Of a stretch of 8,329 bases of DNA, positions 1 through 6,275 are shown in pieces (positions within the stretch are counted from its first letter, which is position 1; the number at the start of each line of letters is the position of its first letter). The position numbers and the translations under genes were made by a program. Origin of the DNA: an uncultured Actinomycetes bacterium (lineage in GTDB: Bacteria; Actinomycetota; Acidimicrobiia; Acidimicrobiales; Ilumatobacteraceae). Location: positions 1-8,329 of the forward strand of contig CAIOHI010000013.1 of NCBI GenBank assembly GCA_903858075.1. The letters run 5' to 3'. The notes beneath the pieces were generated by a model. The model was not told where the DNA came from. It searched no databases and saw only the letters and a list, made by a program, of their open reading frames with translations.

Positions 1-413
1 TGAATTTTCGAAGGAGCACCAATGGGATTCGGGTTTGCCGAGCCGTTGAGGGTGTACCCAGCCTGATTTCCCCAGCACAACAGCAAGCCATCGGTTTGCG
101 TTGCACACGACTGCGTACCTCCAGCCGCAACTGAAATTGGTGAAGTTAAACCGTTTACCATCTGCGGAGTATTTCGATCAGTTGTTGTTCCATCACCTAT
201 TTGGAAATTATTGTTAAAACCCCAGCAATACACGTTTCCATTTTTTGCAAGACACGTATGATACGAACCACCCGACAATGAGCCAGCGACGGCACGACCC
301 GCTACGAGTGATTCACCAGCATCGGCATGTACTTGCGCGGCGGGCGAAAAGAACGCGAGTAGGCCAGCAAGGAGAACGAATGCGGCACCTAGGCGAAGGG
401 GGAAAGGTTTCAT
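1..413 (-). CDS. Secreted RCC1-repeat protein, N-terminal part (cut by window edge)
   Basis: The reading frame is open from an ATG at 413 down to base 1, giving 137 codons of a protein that continues beyond the window. Residues 1-30 form a classical Sec signal peptide: basic start MKPFPLR, hydrophobic core around residues 10-22, and a VHA|DAG cleavage site after A30. The mature part shows two consecutive RCC1-type blades, with the typical bacterial cores YHTCLAKNGNVYCWG (51-65) followed by IGDGTTTDRNTP (72-83), and SCATQTDGLLLCWG (102-115). Bacterial RCC1-like proteins fold as beta-propellers on the cell surface or are secreted, and their ligands are mostly unknown. Each blade carries a C...CWG pair that could form a disulfide. 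No Shine-Dalgarno sequence precedes the start; a TAATGT box five bases upstream suggests a leaderless transcript. Family call is firm; binding partner is unknown. Confidence 0.88.
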   Translation of the reverse strand, partial: MKPFPLRLGAAFVLLAGLLAFFSPAAQVHADAGESLVAGRAVAGSLSGGSYHTCLAKNGNVYCWGFNNNFQIGDGTTTDRNTPQMVNGLTSPISVAAGGTQSCATQTDGLLLCWGNQAGYTLNGSANPNPIGAPSKI

Positions 414-427
414 GTTTAACATTAAAC
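414..427 (-). promoter_or_regulatory. -10 box inside a perfect inverted repeat, upstream of the RCC1 gene
   Basis: GTTTAA-CA-TTAAAC is a perfect 6+2+6 inverted repeat directly touching the RCC1 start codon. On the minus strand it contains TAATGT (419-424), which fits the actinobacterial TAnnnT -10 pattern and ends five bases before the ATG, as expected for a leaderless mRNA. No convincing -35 is seen; its expected position falls in the neighbouring hairpin. The dyad could be an operator over the -10, or simply AT-rich sequence. Confidence 0.45.
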
Positions 428-440
428 CTAGTTTTACGCA

Positions 441-472
441 GAAACGCCGGCGCTACAAGGCACCGGCGTTTC
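441..472 (-). terminator. Hairpin terminator after the lipoprotein gene
   Basis: GAAACGCCGG (441-450) pairs perfectly with CCGGCGTTTC (463-472). The 12-base loop can add a further GC/GC pair (452-453 with 460-461). It begins 19 bases beyond the lipoprotein stop. No U-tract follows on the minus strand, so this resembles the I-shaped terminators described in actinobacteria rather than the E. coli type. It separates the phosphatase-lipoprotein unit from the RCC1 gene. The symmetry would also allow it to act on plus-strand transcripts. Confidence 0.6.
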
Positions 473-491
473 AGGAAAGATTTATAGGGGT

Positions 492-2564
492 TTAAGCGCG
501 AACGTAAACGGTTTCATCGGTCGTCACATTGCTAAATGAGCATGTGGCCGAGAACCCTCCACCAGCCTGCGAAGCCTTCACCCAACTGCCGGCATTTCCG
601 CATCGAACATCAAATGTGGAGGCCACACCCGACATTTTGAACTGCAAAGTGGTGGTGCTGGTTGCCCCCGTGGCCGGGTCGGTACCGCTTGCCAAAACAT
701 CGGTGGCGGTCCCTTCAAGACAGCCAACCGAGTCACAGTTGATGCCATCTTGAATGGCACCGGCGGAGCCCGTGAGGTTTGCGCTAAAGCCCGATGAAGC
801 CGGGTCGCTTGCAGCAAGGCTCCAACCATCAACATTTACGTCAACGCGAACCGACGAACGCGCTACTTTCGCCGCGGTTGTTGCGGTTTGTGGCGCGGTT
901 GTTGCGGTTGGCTTCAACGTGCTTGATGTTGTCTTTTTTGCGGTTGTGGTTGGGCCACCCGCTACCGAAGTTGTGGTTGTTGCGGCAGTGCCGACTTCGA
1001 ATGCGCGGCTGGCTGCATCGGGCAAACCACCCTTGACTGCAGGTGCCTTCAATGCATCGGGCAAAGCATTTTCTACCTTGGTGCTATCGAGTTGACCATC
1101 TTCAGTTTTGGTGGTCTCTTTACCGTTGGTGCCCACAACTTTGCGTTCTACCTGCGTGTCGGAAGTTTGTGTGACTACTTCGTAGCTGGTGTTTGCATCA
1201 ACACCGTCACGGCCAGGAGTACGCACATCAACTGCAGCGGCATCGGCGTTTACATCGACCGTTACTGGAGTTCCATTTGCACCATCAACAACAATTTGCA
1301 CTGCTTCACCAGAAGAGGTGACCGAGTTGTTGTCGCCGTTTGACGAGCCCACCAAGTTGCCATCGGCAAGTGTGAGCACTACTTCAGGGTTATTTGTTGA
1401 AACCGCATCGCTGCTGAGATCAATTGTTGTATCCGCAGAACCCGGTGTATCAATTTGTACAGCGACTTTTGAAGTGATTCCCGAGATGCGAGTAGCCGAT
1501 GGCAAAGTGAACTTTGCTGGCTTATCGTCGGGAATGGAAACGATGTAGTCGGTAGGAGCATTTGTTGCTGGGCCCGCAGAAGATGAACGCAATGGGCGCA
1601 CGCTGCTATTGCCTATTTCATTTGAGCCTGGGGTGAGCACGCCATCGGCGGTTTCAATTTTCCAGTTTGGCAATGCGGAACGCACAACCAGAAGCGACTT
1701 CTGTACTGCACTCTTGTCACCACAGAAGGGGCATGTTCCTGTTTCGCGAGTGCCCATTGAAGTGATGTCGATATCTTTCGACTTACCTGTCCATGCATTG
1801 GGGTCATTGTTTGGGTCGGCTCCAGCGAACGAGAACTCCCATGTGCCTGCGGCAAGGTCTACCTTGACGAAACGATCTTGGCCAGGCCAGTTGGAGTCGT
1901 AAATTTTGATCTTTGCTAAATCGGCAGTTTCATACTCAACGGCATAAGGCAATACAGCGTGGCCGCCTTCATCGGTGTACACACCAAGGCTGTAGCCAAC
2001 AATTTTCTTGGCGAACGATGCTTCAAGTGCAGCAACTTTTTCTTTAATTGACTTCTTTGCCCACTGGTTTGTTTCGTCTTGCGTTTCTTTCAAAAACTGA
2101 GTCGCAAATGCGCGCATAATTCCGTGCGTTACATCGCCTTGGTTCAACAACTCCACTGAGTTTGGTTTCACAGCTTGCGAAAAACGAGCAGCTGCCAACA
2201 CTACAAAGCCTTCGCAGTGACCTGCAGCGCGCGAGTCGTTCACCATGCGGGCCCATGCAGCAGCTTCTGCCGTTGGCTTGCATGGTTCGGCAATACCGTC
2301 AACACAAATGTCGGGCGTTGCGCCAAACATCGAAACAAGATCTGTTTCACCAAACACTTCAGGAGTTCCTGCTGAACCGAAGTTCGGGAATGCAAACCCA
2401 TTGGGGTTTGGAGCAAGGCCGGTGTCTTGTGACGTACCTGTTGCTTCAGGAACCGTTACATCGGGGCCAGCTGTTGAGGCTCCCCCACCTCCGCCGCCAC
2501 AAGCAGCTAAAACGACGACGACAGATGCTGTGGCAATCACCTTTAAATTAAGTTTCATTTTCAT
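492..2564 (-). CDS. Lipoprotein with predicted papain-like cysteine-protease domain and Thr-rich linker
   Basis: The start at 2564 (690 residues) is chosen because it gives a proper lipoprotein signal: MKMKLNLK, a hydrophobic core, lipobox LAAC with C22, then a glycine run. An in-frame ATG at 2600 would add 12 residues and overlap the upstream gene; ATG 2558 is also possible. No clear ribosome-binding site is visible, so translational coupling to the phosphatase, 8 bases upstream, is likely. Residues ~100-290 carry a plausible Cys-His-Asp/Asn triad: AGHCEGF (C117), DEGGHAVLPY (H202) and IYDSNWPG (D223/N225), followed by CPFC (278-281). This spacing matches papain-like or C39-like peptidases; activity is inferred. 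Residues ~300-520 are polar and probably beta-rich. A Thr/Ala-rich linker (526-566) precedes a C-terminal domain with four cysteines (610, 615, 655, 675), possibly two disulfides. Lipoprotein call is firm, protease call moderate, substrate unknown. Confidence 0.8.
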   Translation of the reverse strand: MKMKLNLKVIATASVVVVLAACGGGGGGASTAGPDVTVPEATGTSQDTGLAPNPNGFAFPNFGSAGTPEVFGETDLVSMFGATPDICVDGIAEPCKPTAEAAAWARMVNDSRAAGHCEGFVVLAAARFSQAVKPNSVELLNQGDVTHGIMRAFATQFLKETQDETNQWAKKSIKEKVAALEASFAKKIVGYSLGVYTDEGGHAVLPYAVEYETADLAKIKIYDSNWPGQDRFVKVDLAAGTWEFSFAGADPNNDPNAWTGKSKDIDITSMGTRETGTCPFCGDKSAVQKSLLVVRSALPNWKIETADGVLTPGSNEIGNSSVRPLRSSSAGPATNAPTDYIVSIPDDKPAKFTLPSATRISGITSKVAVQIDTPGSADTTIDLSSDAVSTNNPEVVLTLADGNLVGSSNGDNNSVTSSGEAVQIVVDGANGTPVTVDVNADAAAVDVRTPGRDGVDANTSYEVVTQTSDTQVERKVVGTNGKETTKTEDGQLDSTKVENALPDALKAPAVKGGLPDAASRAFEVGTAATTTTSVAGGPTTTAKKTTSSTLKPTATTAPQTATTAAKVARSSVRVDVNVDGWSLAASDPASSGFSANLTGSAGAIQDGINCDSVGCLEGTATDVLASGTDPATGATSTTTLQFKMSGVASTFDVRCGNAGSWVKASQAGGGFSATCSFSNVTTDETVYVRA
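874..909. repeat. Short 21-bp-period repeat in the linker coding region
   Basis: The 15-mer GCGGTTGTTGCGGTT occurs at 874-888 and again at 895-909. The copies are in frame and encode the repeated ATTA segments of the lipoprotein's Thr/Ala linker (ATTAPQT ATTAAKV). The repeat is low-complexity coding sequence that could change length by slippage or recombination. Confidence 0.6.
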
Positions 2565-2572
2565 ACCATAGA

Positions 2573-3373
2573 TCAGGAAGAGGCTTTGCGCAGGTCGCAT
2601 AGTGCCTGGAGGTTGACCTCACCTCGGGCCGCAACGGGGGTGCGGCGCTCGGTATGACTGAAGTGGCAGAGCTCTCGGCCAAAGGCATCGGCCATGAGAA
2701 CCCCCGCCTCTTGGCAAATGAGCAGAGAAGCCAAATAGTCCCAGACCCCATGCGTATCGCAGTCAAGGTACCCATCAAGAGCTCCTTCGGCGACCAAACA
2801 TAGGTCGAGGGCGGCAGAACCCAACGCTCGAAATTGCCACCATGGGCGTTCGGCCGGAGGCGGACCCGACACACCAATAACCGACTCGGCCATGGGGCGC
2901 TCGGTTCGAGCGGTGAGTGCTACCCCATTTCGCCATGCACCCTTGCCACGAATGGCGACGTACTCAACATGAGGTGCACACAACTGAGCAACCACTGCAA
3001 CGCGCGGGCCGTACTGGTCAACTGCACACAGTGCTGTTGCAAACCAAGGTATTCCGCGGCTCGCATTGGTGCTGCCATCAATAGGGTCAACCACAATGAC
3101 CAAACCTTCGCCAAGATCGCTCGGGGTCGCGGGCACCGTTCCTGTTGCCCCGCTTTCTTCTGACAGCACACCACAGCCAAAGCCGCTGAAGGCTCCGAGC
3201 ACAGCATCGTTCACCGAGAGGTCGGCGCGGTACTGGCCACTGACGGCACCAGAAAAAGACCAATCGGTAATGGTGCTTGCCATTGCTTGAGCGATTCCGG
3301 CTCCTTGGCGTAACGCGAAAAGAATTTCCTCATCGGAAGATGAAGACGTGAGTACGGAAGAGAGTTCGGCCAC
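2573..3373 (-). CDS. Inositol monophosphatase family protein (SuhB/HisN-like)
   Basis: This 266-residue protein has the length and motif order of the Mg2+-dependent inositol monophosphatase superfamily. Visible are the metal-binding acidic pair in VLSEESG (E72, E73), the signature VVDPIDGSTN (D96, D99, S101, T102), the helix-strand segment LGSAALDLCLVAEGALDGYL (184-203), and the late motif VWDYLASLLICQEAG (W211, D212). Family members hydrolyse phosphate monoesters such as inositol-1-phosphate, histidinol phosphate, fructose-1,6-bisphosphate or PAP; the sequence alone does not fix the substrate. In actinobacteria, inositol phosphatases feed phosphatidylinositol and mycothiol synthesis, but nothing adjacent supports a choice. 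The start is GTG at 3373, without a Shine-Dalgarno but with TACCGT six bases upstream, consistent with a leaderless mRNA. It is the first gene of a two-gene unit with the lipoprotein and is divergent from the 189-residue gene. Confidence 0.9.
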   Translation of the reverse strand: MAELSSVLTSSSSDEEILFALRQGAGIAQAMASTITDWSFSGAVSGQYRADLSVNDAVLGAFSGFGCGVLSEESGATGTVPATPSDLGEGLVIVVDPIDGSTNASRGIPWFATALCAVDQYGPRVAVVAQLCAPHVEYVAIRGKGAWRNGVALTARTERPMAESVIGVSGPPPAERPWWQFRALGSAALDLCLVAEGALDGYLDCDTHGVWDYLASLLICQEAGVLMADAFGRELCHFSHTERRTPVAARGEVNLQALCDLRKASS

Positions 3374-3379
3374 AAGGTA

Positions 3380-3389
3380 ACGGTAGTGT
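3380..3389. promoter_or_regulatory. Overlapping divergent -10 elements for two leaderless genes
   Basis: Only 22 bases (3374-3395) separate two divergent GTG starts. On the minus strand TACCGT (3380-3385) ends six bases before the phosphatase GTG. On the plus strand TAGTGT (3384-3389) ends six bases before the GTG at 3396. Both fit TAnnnT and they share the TA at 3384-3385. Each GTG sits where +1 would be expected, and neither gene has room for a Shine-Dalgarno. No clear -35 is visible on either side. Confidence 0.55.
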
Positions 3390-3395
3390 CACGGC

Positions 3396-3965
3396 GTGGC
3401 AGTTATTGACGTTGCAGGCTTTGTTTCTGACCTGAAAAGCCATGCCGTCGACCATGGTTTCCATGTGCACGATGAGCGACATTTTGTAGAGACCTATTCA
3501 TTGCGCCAAATGTGGGAAGTTGACCTCCATCCTGAGGAAGCCTGTAGCGGTCCTATTGACCTTCACATGTCTCTTGAAGTTGACCCGCGGGTTTTGCTTG
3601 GCTTTGAAGACGTTGTGGTGAAACTCGACGACCCCGACGATGAGCCGCCCGGAGATTTCCAATTTCAGTTGGTCTTCACGTGGACACTTCCGCCGCTCAC
3701 TCGCCCACCCGATCTTTTGGTACTTGCGACCGAACTCGCTGGTGTTGGCGGCATTGAATTGCCCATTGAAGTTTCTGCAATTGACTCTTTTGCATCGGTG
3801 ACCGACGCCCCCGAACGCTCTTTGACCTTGGTGTCACGAGTGCCCGTTCCTCTTGCCGATGTTTATGCCGTGCGTGACGAGGGGTTCTGCAAAATTCTCG
3901 ACAAGTGTCGCGAAGTAAGCCTCGACCTGCTCGCACGTGCTCCTCAATGGATCGACATCGACTAG
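3396..3965 (+). CDS. Hypothetical protein, 189 residues
   Basis: I do not recognise a family. The product is soluble and acidic, with no signal peptide or membrane segment. It appears mainly beta/mixed in the middle, including EVDLHPEEACSGPIDLHMSL (41-60), an acidic loop KLDDPDDEPPGD (76-87) and FQFQLVFTWTLPPL (88-101), and it ends with a probable helix KILDKCREVSLDLLA (166-180). Three cysteines (50, 165, 171) are scattered and do not form a metal-site pattern. The GTG start is supported by TAGTGT six bases upstream, implying a leaderless mRNA, and the wobble positions look like those of the neighbours. The gene is followed 15 bases later by the metallopeptidase-like gene, so the two are probably co-transcribed. 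That makes an accessory role to the peptidase possible but unproven. The coding call is confident; the function is not known. Confidence 0.8.
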   Translation: MAVIDVAGFVSDLKSHAVDHGFHVHDERHFVETYSLRQMWEVDLHPEEACSGPIDLHMSLEVDPRVLLGFEDVVVKLDDPDDEPPGDFQFQLVFTWTLPPLTRPPDLLVLATELAGVGGIELPIEVSAIDSFASVTDAPERSLTLVSRVPVPLADVYAVRDEGFCKILDKCREVSLDLLARAPQWIDID

Positions 3966-3980
3966 TTCAAGTAGGAAAAG

Positions 3981-5399
3981 ATGGCTCGTCAACAACGCGC
4001 ACGGAAAAGTGCACTTCTCATGAGCGCAGCACTGCTGCTTGCAGCTGCATCATGGGGTCTGAGCGAGTGGAAGCCTTTCGCATACAACTGGCCAGACAAA
4101 TGGGATACCCGGCTTGCGCCACTTGCATCTTTTGTTGAGAAGCAAACGGGTTATAGCTTTCGGCACCCCGTGAGTGCACGGTTTCTCAACGACAAAGAGT
4201 TCAACAAACTTGTGGTGAACGACGAAGCAGATCTTTCTACTGACGACAAGCAGTACTACGCCGATCTCGATGCACTGTTGCGCACACTTGGCTTGGCAAA
4301 TGGTTCATTTGATTCCTTTAGCGGGCTCAATGATCTCAGCTCTGGAAATACTCTTGCCTACTATTCACCAACAGATCGCGAAATGGTTATTCGCAGTGAC
4401 GCCGCAGCCCTGAAAGGCGGAGAACTCTCGGCATCGCTACGAGCTGTTGTCGTACACGAGTTGGCGCACGCCCTTCAAGACCAAGAATTTGGGCTAGCGC
4501 GCATAGACCGTCGCCACACCACTTCCGAAGAGTCAGTTGCCATGACAGCCATTCTTGAAGGCCACGCCAATGCCGCTGAAAACATGTACGTCGAAGAGAA
4601 CTTTGACGACAAAGAACTTGAGCTGTATCAAAAAGACACCACTTCTTCTGACACAAAGGTGAAGTCGATTCCAGAAGTTCTCAGCGCACAACAATCGGCA
4701 CCGTATGTTTTTGGACCCACGTTTATTGCTGCGTTGAAGCAAAAAGGCCAGCAAGCGATTACCGATGTCTTCCTCAAGAAGCAACCCCGCTCCCTTGCAC
4801 AAATCATTTTGCCGTCGAAGTATTTTGTGGGTGAAGAACCCACCGAAATAGAGCCGCCAGCTGTTCCTAGTAAAAATGAATACGCGCTGAGCGACCAGCT
4901 GAACCAACTCGATATTTATTTCATTTTGGTGCGAGCACTTGGAGCACCCGAGGCTCTCAAATTGAGCGACATGTGGGGCAATGGCCACTACACCGCATAC
5001 CGCGCAAAAGACAAGAATGCAAAAGGTAAATTTTGTGTCGCCATGAATGTTGTTGGCTCAACCAGTACAGGAACACAAAAGCTCTCTGCAGCATTTTCGA
5101 CTTGGGCAAAGACCTCAACCCTCGCTAACGCGCAGGTGAAAGAAACTGATGACCACGTTGCTATTTCTGTATGCGACCCGGGAACAAAAGTAAAACATTC
5201 GCTTCCTACCACAGACGACACTTCACAAATCTTTTGGCGTGCAAGCGATATGGCCTTCATTATGCGCTCGGAAGAAAACACCGATGCCGAATGCGTAGCT
5301 ACTGCGCTCTATACCGAATTCACCATTGATGAAATAACAAACAGCGACAAAATGGTGACGCGTTACAGCGAGCTTCTCGACGAGTGTTCGCTGAAGTAA
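3981..5399 (+). CDS. Exported HExxH zinc metallopeptidase-like protein
   Basis: This 472-residue protein starts with a basic segment (MARQQRARK) and a hydrophobic stretch (about 11-27), a signal peptide or signal anchor without an obvious cleavage site. The core motif is VVVHELAHALQDQEFGL (156-172), an HExxH site with H159, E160 and H163. About 30 residues later comes AILEGHANAAENMY (190-203), where E193 is the likely third zinc ligand, as in gluzincin-type peptidases. Related actinobacterial proteins carry HELTHALQDQ and EGDA, so the His after EG is a small departure. The C-terminal half (300-472) has no motif I recognise; its cysteines at 352, 398, 438 and 469 could pair outside the cell. 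AGGA at 3973-3976 with a four-base spacer supports the ATG. It follows the 189-residue gene by 15 bases, probably one operon. Fold assignment is good; substrate is unknown. Confidence 0.85.
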   Translation: MARQQRARKSALLMSAALLLAAASWGLSEWKPFAYNWPDKWDTRLAPLASFVEKQTGYSFRHPVSARFLNDKEFNKLVVNDEADLSTDDKQYYADLDALLRTLGLANGSFDSFSGLNDLSSGNTLAYYSPTDREMVIRSDAAALKGGELSASLRAVVVHELAHALQDQEFGLARIDRRHTTSEESVAMTAILEGHANAAENMYVEENFDDKELELYQKDTTSSDTKVKSIPEVLSAQQSAPYVFGPTFIAALKQKGQQAITDVFLKKQPRSLAQIILPSKYFVGEEPTEIEPPAVPSKNEYALSDQLNQLDIYFILVRALGAPEALKLSDMWGNGHYTAYRAKDKNAKGKFCVAMNVVGSTSTGTQKLSAAFSTWAKTSTLANAQVKETDDHVAISVCDPGTKVKHSLPTTDDTSQIFWRASDMAFIMRSEENTDAECVATALYTEFTIDEITNSDKMVTRYSELLDECSLK

Positions 5400-5421
5400 C
5401 CGACAGATGATCTGACCCGCA

Positions 5422-5440
5422 GTGCAGTTATTGCTGGCAC
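5422..5440 (+). terminator. Weak hairpin after the metallopeptidase gene
   Basis: GTGC-AG (5422-5427) can pair with CT-G-GCAC (5434-5440), six pairs with one bulged G and a six-base loop, starting 23 bases after the stop. No U-tract follows; the next promoter begins immediately. It is the best terminator candidate in this 118-base gap but is weak. Confidence 0.22.
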
Positions 5441-5468
5441 TTGACGTGTGACAGCACCGATGTAGTGT
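5441..5468 (+). promoter_or_regulatory. SigA-type promoter for the 120-residue gene
   Basis: TTGACG (-35, 5441-5446), a 16-base spacer and TAGTGT (-10, 5463-5468) form the best housekeeping-type promoter in the window. The start would be near 5475, leaving a leader of about 43 bases before the ATG at 5518. The 7-mer GTGTGAC occurs at 5446-5452 and 5465-5471, 19 bases apart, overlapping the -35 end and the -10; this may be a regulator half-site pair or chance. Confidence 0.6.
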
Positions 5469-5517
5469 GACCGTGTAGTCAATAGCGTTACAAAAAAATA
5501 AATGAAAGTAGTTCCCT

Positions 5518-5880
5518 ATGGCATTTGGCCAACCCTCAGGACCACCCGCTCCCATGCAAATGATCAAAGAGCTATTAAGCCTTCTTCAAGCAGCAGGTCA
5601 TAGCGATTTTCGCGATGCGCGCGGGCCAATGGGTTTCAACCAACGTCAAGCAGGCGGGAAATTCACACGAGATGAAGCAGAAGCTTTTATTACCCAACTC
5701 AACGACGCTGCAGAGTTCCCCAATAGCGAACCCGCCGAGACACAACACTCTTCATTTCAAAAGAAGTCGGCAAGCTTGCCGGCAAAACGTACTCCCGAAC
5801 AGCGCATGCTTAAGAAATTAAGCGACGACGATCTTGCAGCGGAACTACAAAACCGCGGCTGGGTTGTAATGAAGCCTTAG
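5518..5880 (+). CDS. Hypothetical protein, 120 residues
   Basis: I do not recognise this family. It has a short Pro/Gly-rich N-terminus, then a helix QMIKELLSLLQAAGH (14-28), a middle RDARGPMGFNQRQAGGKFTR (32-51) running into a helix DEAEAFITQLN (52-62), a polar linker rich in Ser, Glu and Lys (about 66-96), and a compact C-terminal motif LSDDDLAAELQNRGWVV (101-117). The layout, two small conserved-looking segments joined by a flexible linker, suggests a small soluble binding or adaptor protein, which is inference only. No signal peptide or cysteines are present. The ATG at 5518 has only a weak upstream GAAAG, but a good promoter lies 50 bases upstream. Its TAG stop directly abuts the stop of the convergent cupin gene. 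Confidence 0.75.
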   Translation: MAFGQPSGPPAPMQMIKELLSLLQAAGHSDFRDARGPMGFNQRQAGGKFTRDEAEAFITQLNDAAEFPNSEPAETQHSSFQKKSASLPAKRTPEQRMLKKLSDDDLAAELQNRGWVVMKP

Positions 5881-5884
5881 CTAA
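5877..5884. other. Palindrome TTAGCTAA formed by two abutting stop codons
   Basis: The plus-strand gene ends with TAG at 5878-5880 and the minus-strand cupin gene ends with TAG at 5883-5881, with zero bases between. Together they make the palindrome TTAGCTAA. Any terminator for either gene must lie inside the other gene's coding sequence, so transcripts probably overlap in antisense. Confidence 0.85.
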
Positions 5885-6261
5885 CGCGGGCGTTGCGGGT
5901 CATCTGCTGGAAGCAGTTGAAATACTTCTTTGAATGGCAACTGGTCACGCGTTGCTACGACGTAGACAACGGTGCTCTCGGACTCGCCTTCAATGTGCAG
6001 AGCACCTGCGGGGATAATGAGTTTGTCTCCGGCCGAGAGCGACAGCCACTGCCCTGTTTCTCCGTCGAGAATGGTGGAGTTACCGCTAATGACGTATCCG
6101 TGCACATCACATGCGTGCCAATGCACATCTGGCGGCGCCGATGGCTCTGAAACAAAAGTCGTTGGCCAAAATTCATCGCGAGCAATATCTTCCAGTGCGC
6201 CGCGCAAGCCGTTGAAATAGTTCTTCTTTACCGAAACACCCATGCCCTCAATGTAGAGCAT
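5881..6261 (-). CDS. Small single-domain cupin protein
   Basis: This 126-residue protein is a one-domain cupin beta-barrel. Motif 1 reads DVHWHACDVHGYVISG (45-60), giving H47 and H49, with H54 near where the usual Glu lies. Motif 2 reads GDKLIIPAGALH (78-89), matching G(x)5PxGxxH with H89. A metal site made of four histidines is therefore likely, without the usual carboxylate. Cupins of this size range from sugar-binding or sensor proteins to dioxygenases and isomerases; the sequence does not say which. No signal peptide is present, so it should be cytosolic. It begins 14 bases after the stop of the FAD reductase gene and is probably co-transcribed with it. ATG 6261 is used, but it lacks a clear ribosome-binding site. 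ATG 6243 is preceded by GAGG with tight spacing and is an alternative. Confidence 0.85.
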   Translation of the reverse strand: MLYIEGMGVSVKKNYFNGLRGALEDIARDEFWPTTFVSEPSAPPDVHWHACDVHGYVISGNSTILDGETGQWLSLSAGDKLIIPAGALHIEGESESTVVYVVATRDQLPFKEVFQLLPADDPQRPR

Positions 6262-6275
6262 TGCGAGAAGGCAAA

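Noticed and set aside
2162..2571. Two plus-strand open frames opposite the lipoprotein N-terminus, including a Pro run
   Set aside because: The Pro run is simply the complement of the glycine codons after the lipobox; no independent coding support.
2565..2600. Longer lipoprotein start at ATG 2600
   Set aside because: It would add 12 residues before an otherwise ideal lipoprotein signal and overlap the phosphatase coding end; ATG 2564 fits better.
4533..4988. 151-codon open frame on the minus strand inside the metallopeptidase gene
   Set aside because: It lies antisense to a gene with clear protein motifs, its translation shows no family motif, and no promoter or ribosome-binding site is evident.
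5404..5414. Short dyad CAGAT-G-ATCTG just after the metallopeptidase stop
   Set aside because: Only five pairs with a one-base centre; expected by chance in a window this size and not placed at a promoter.
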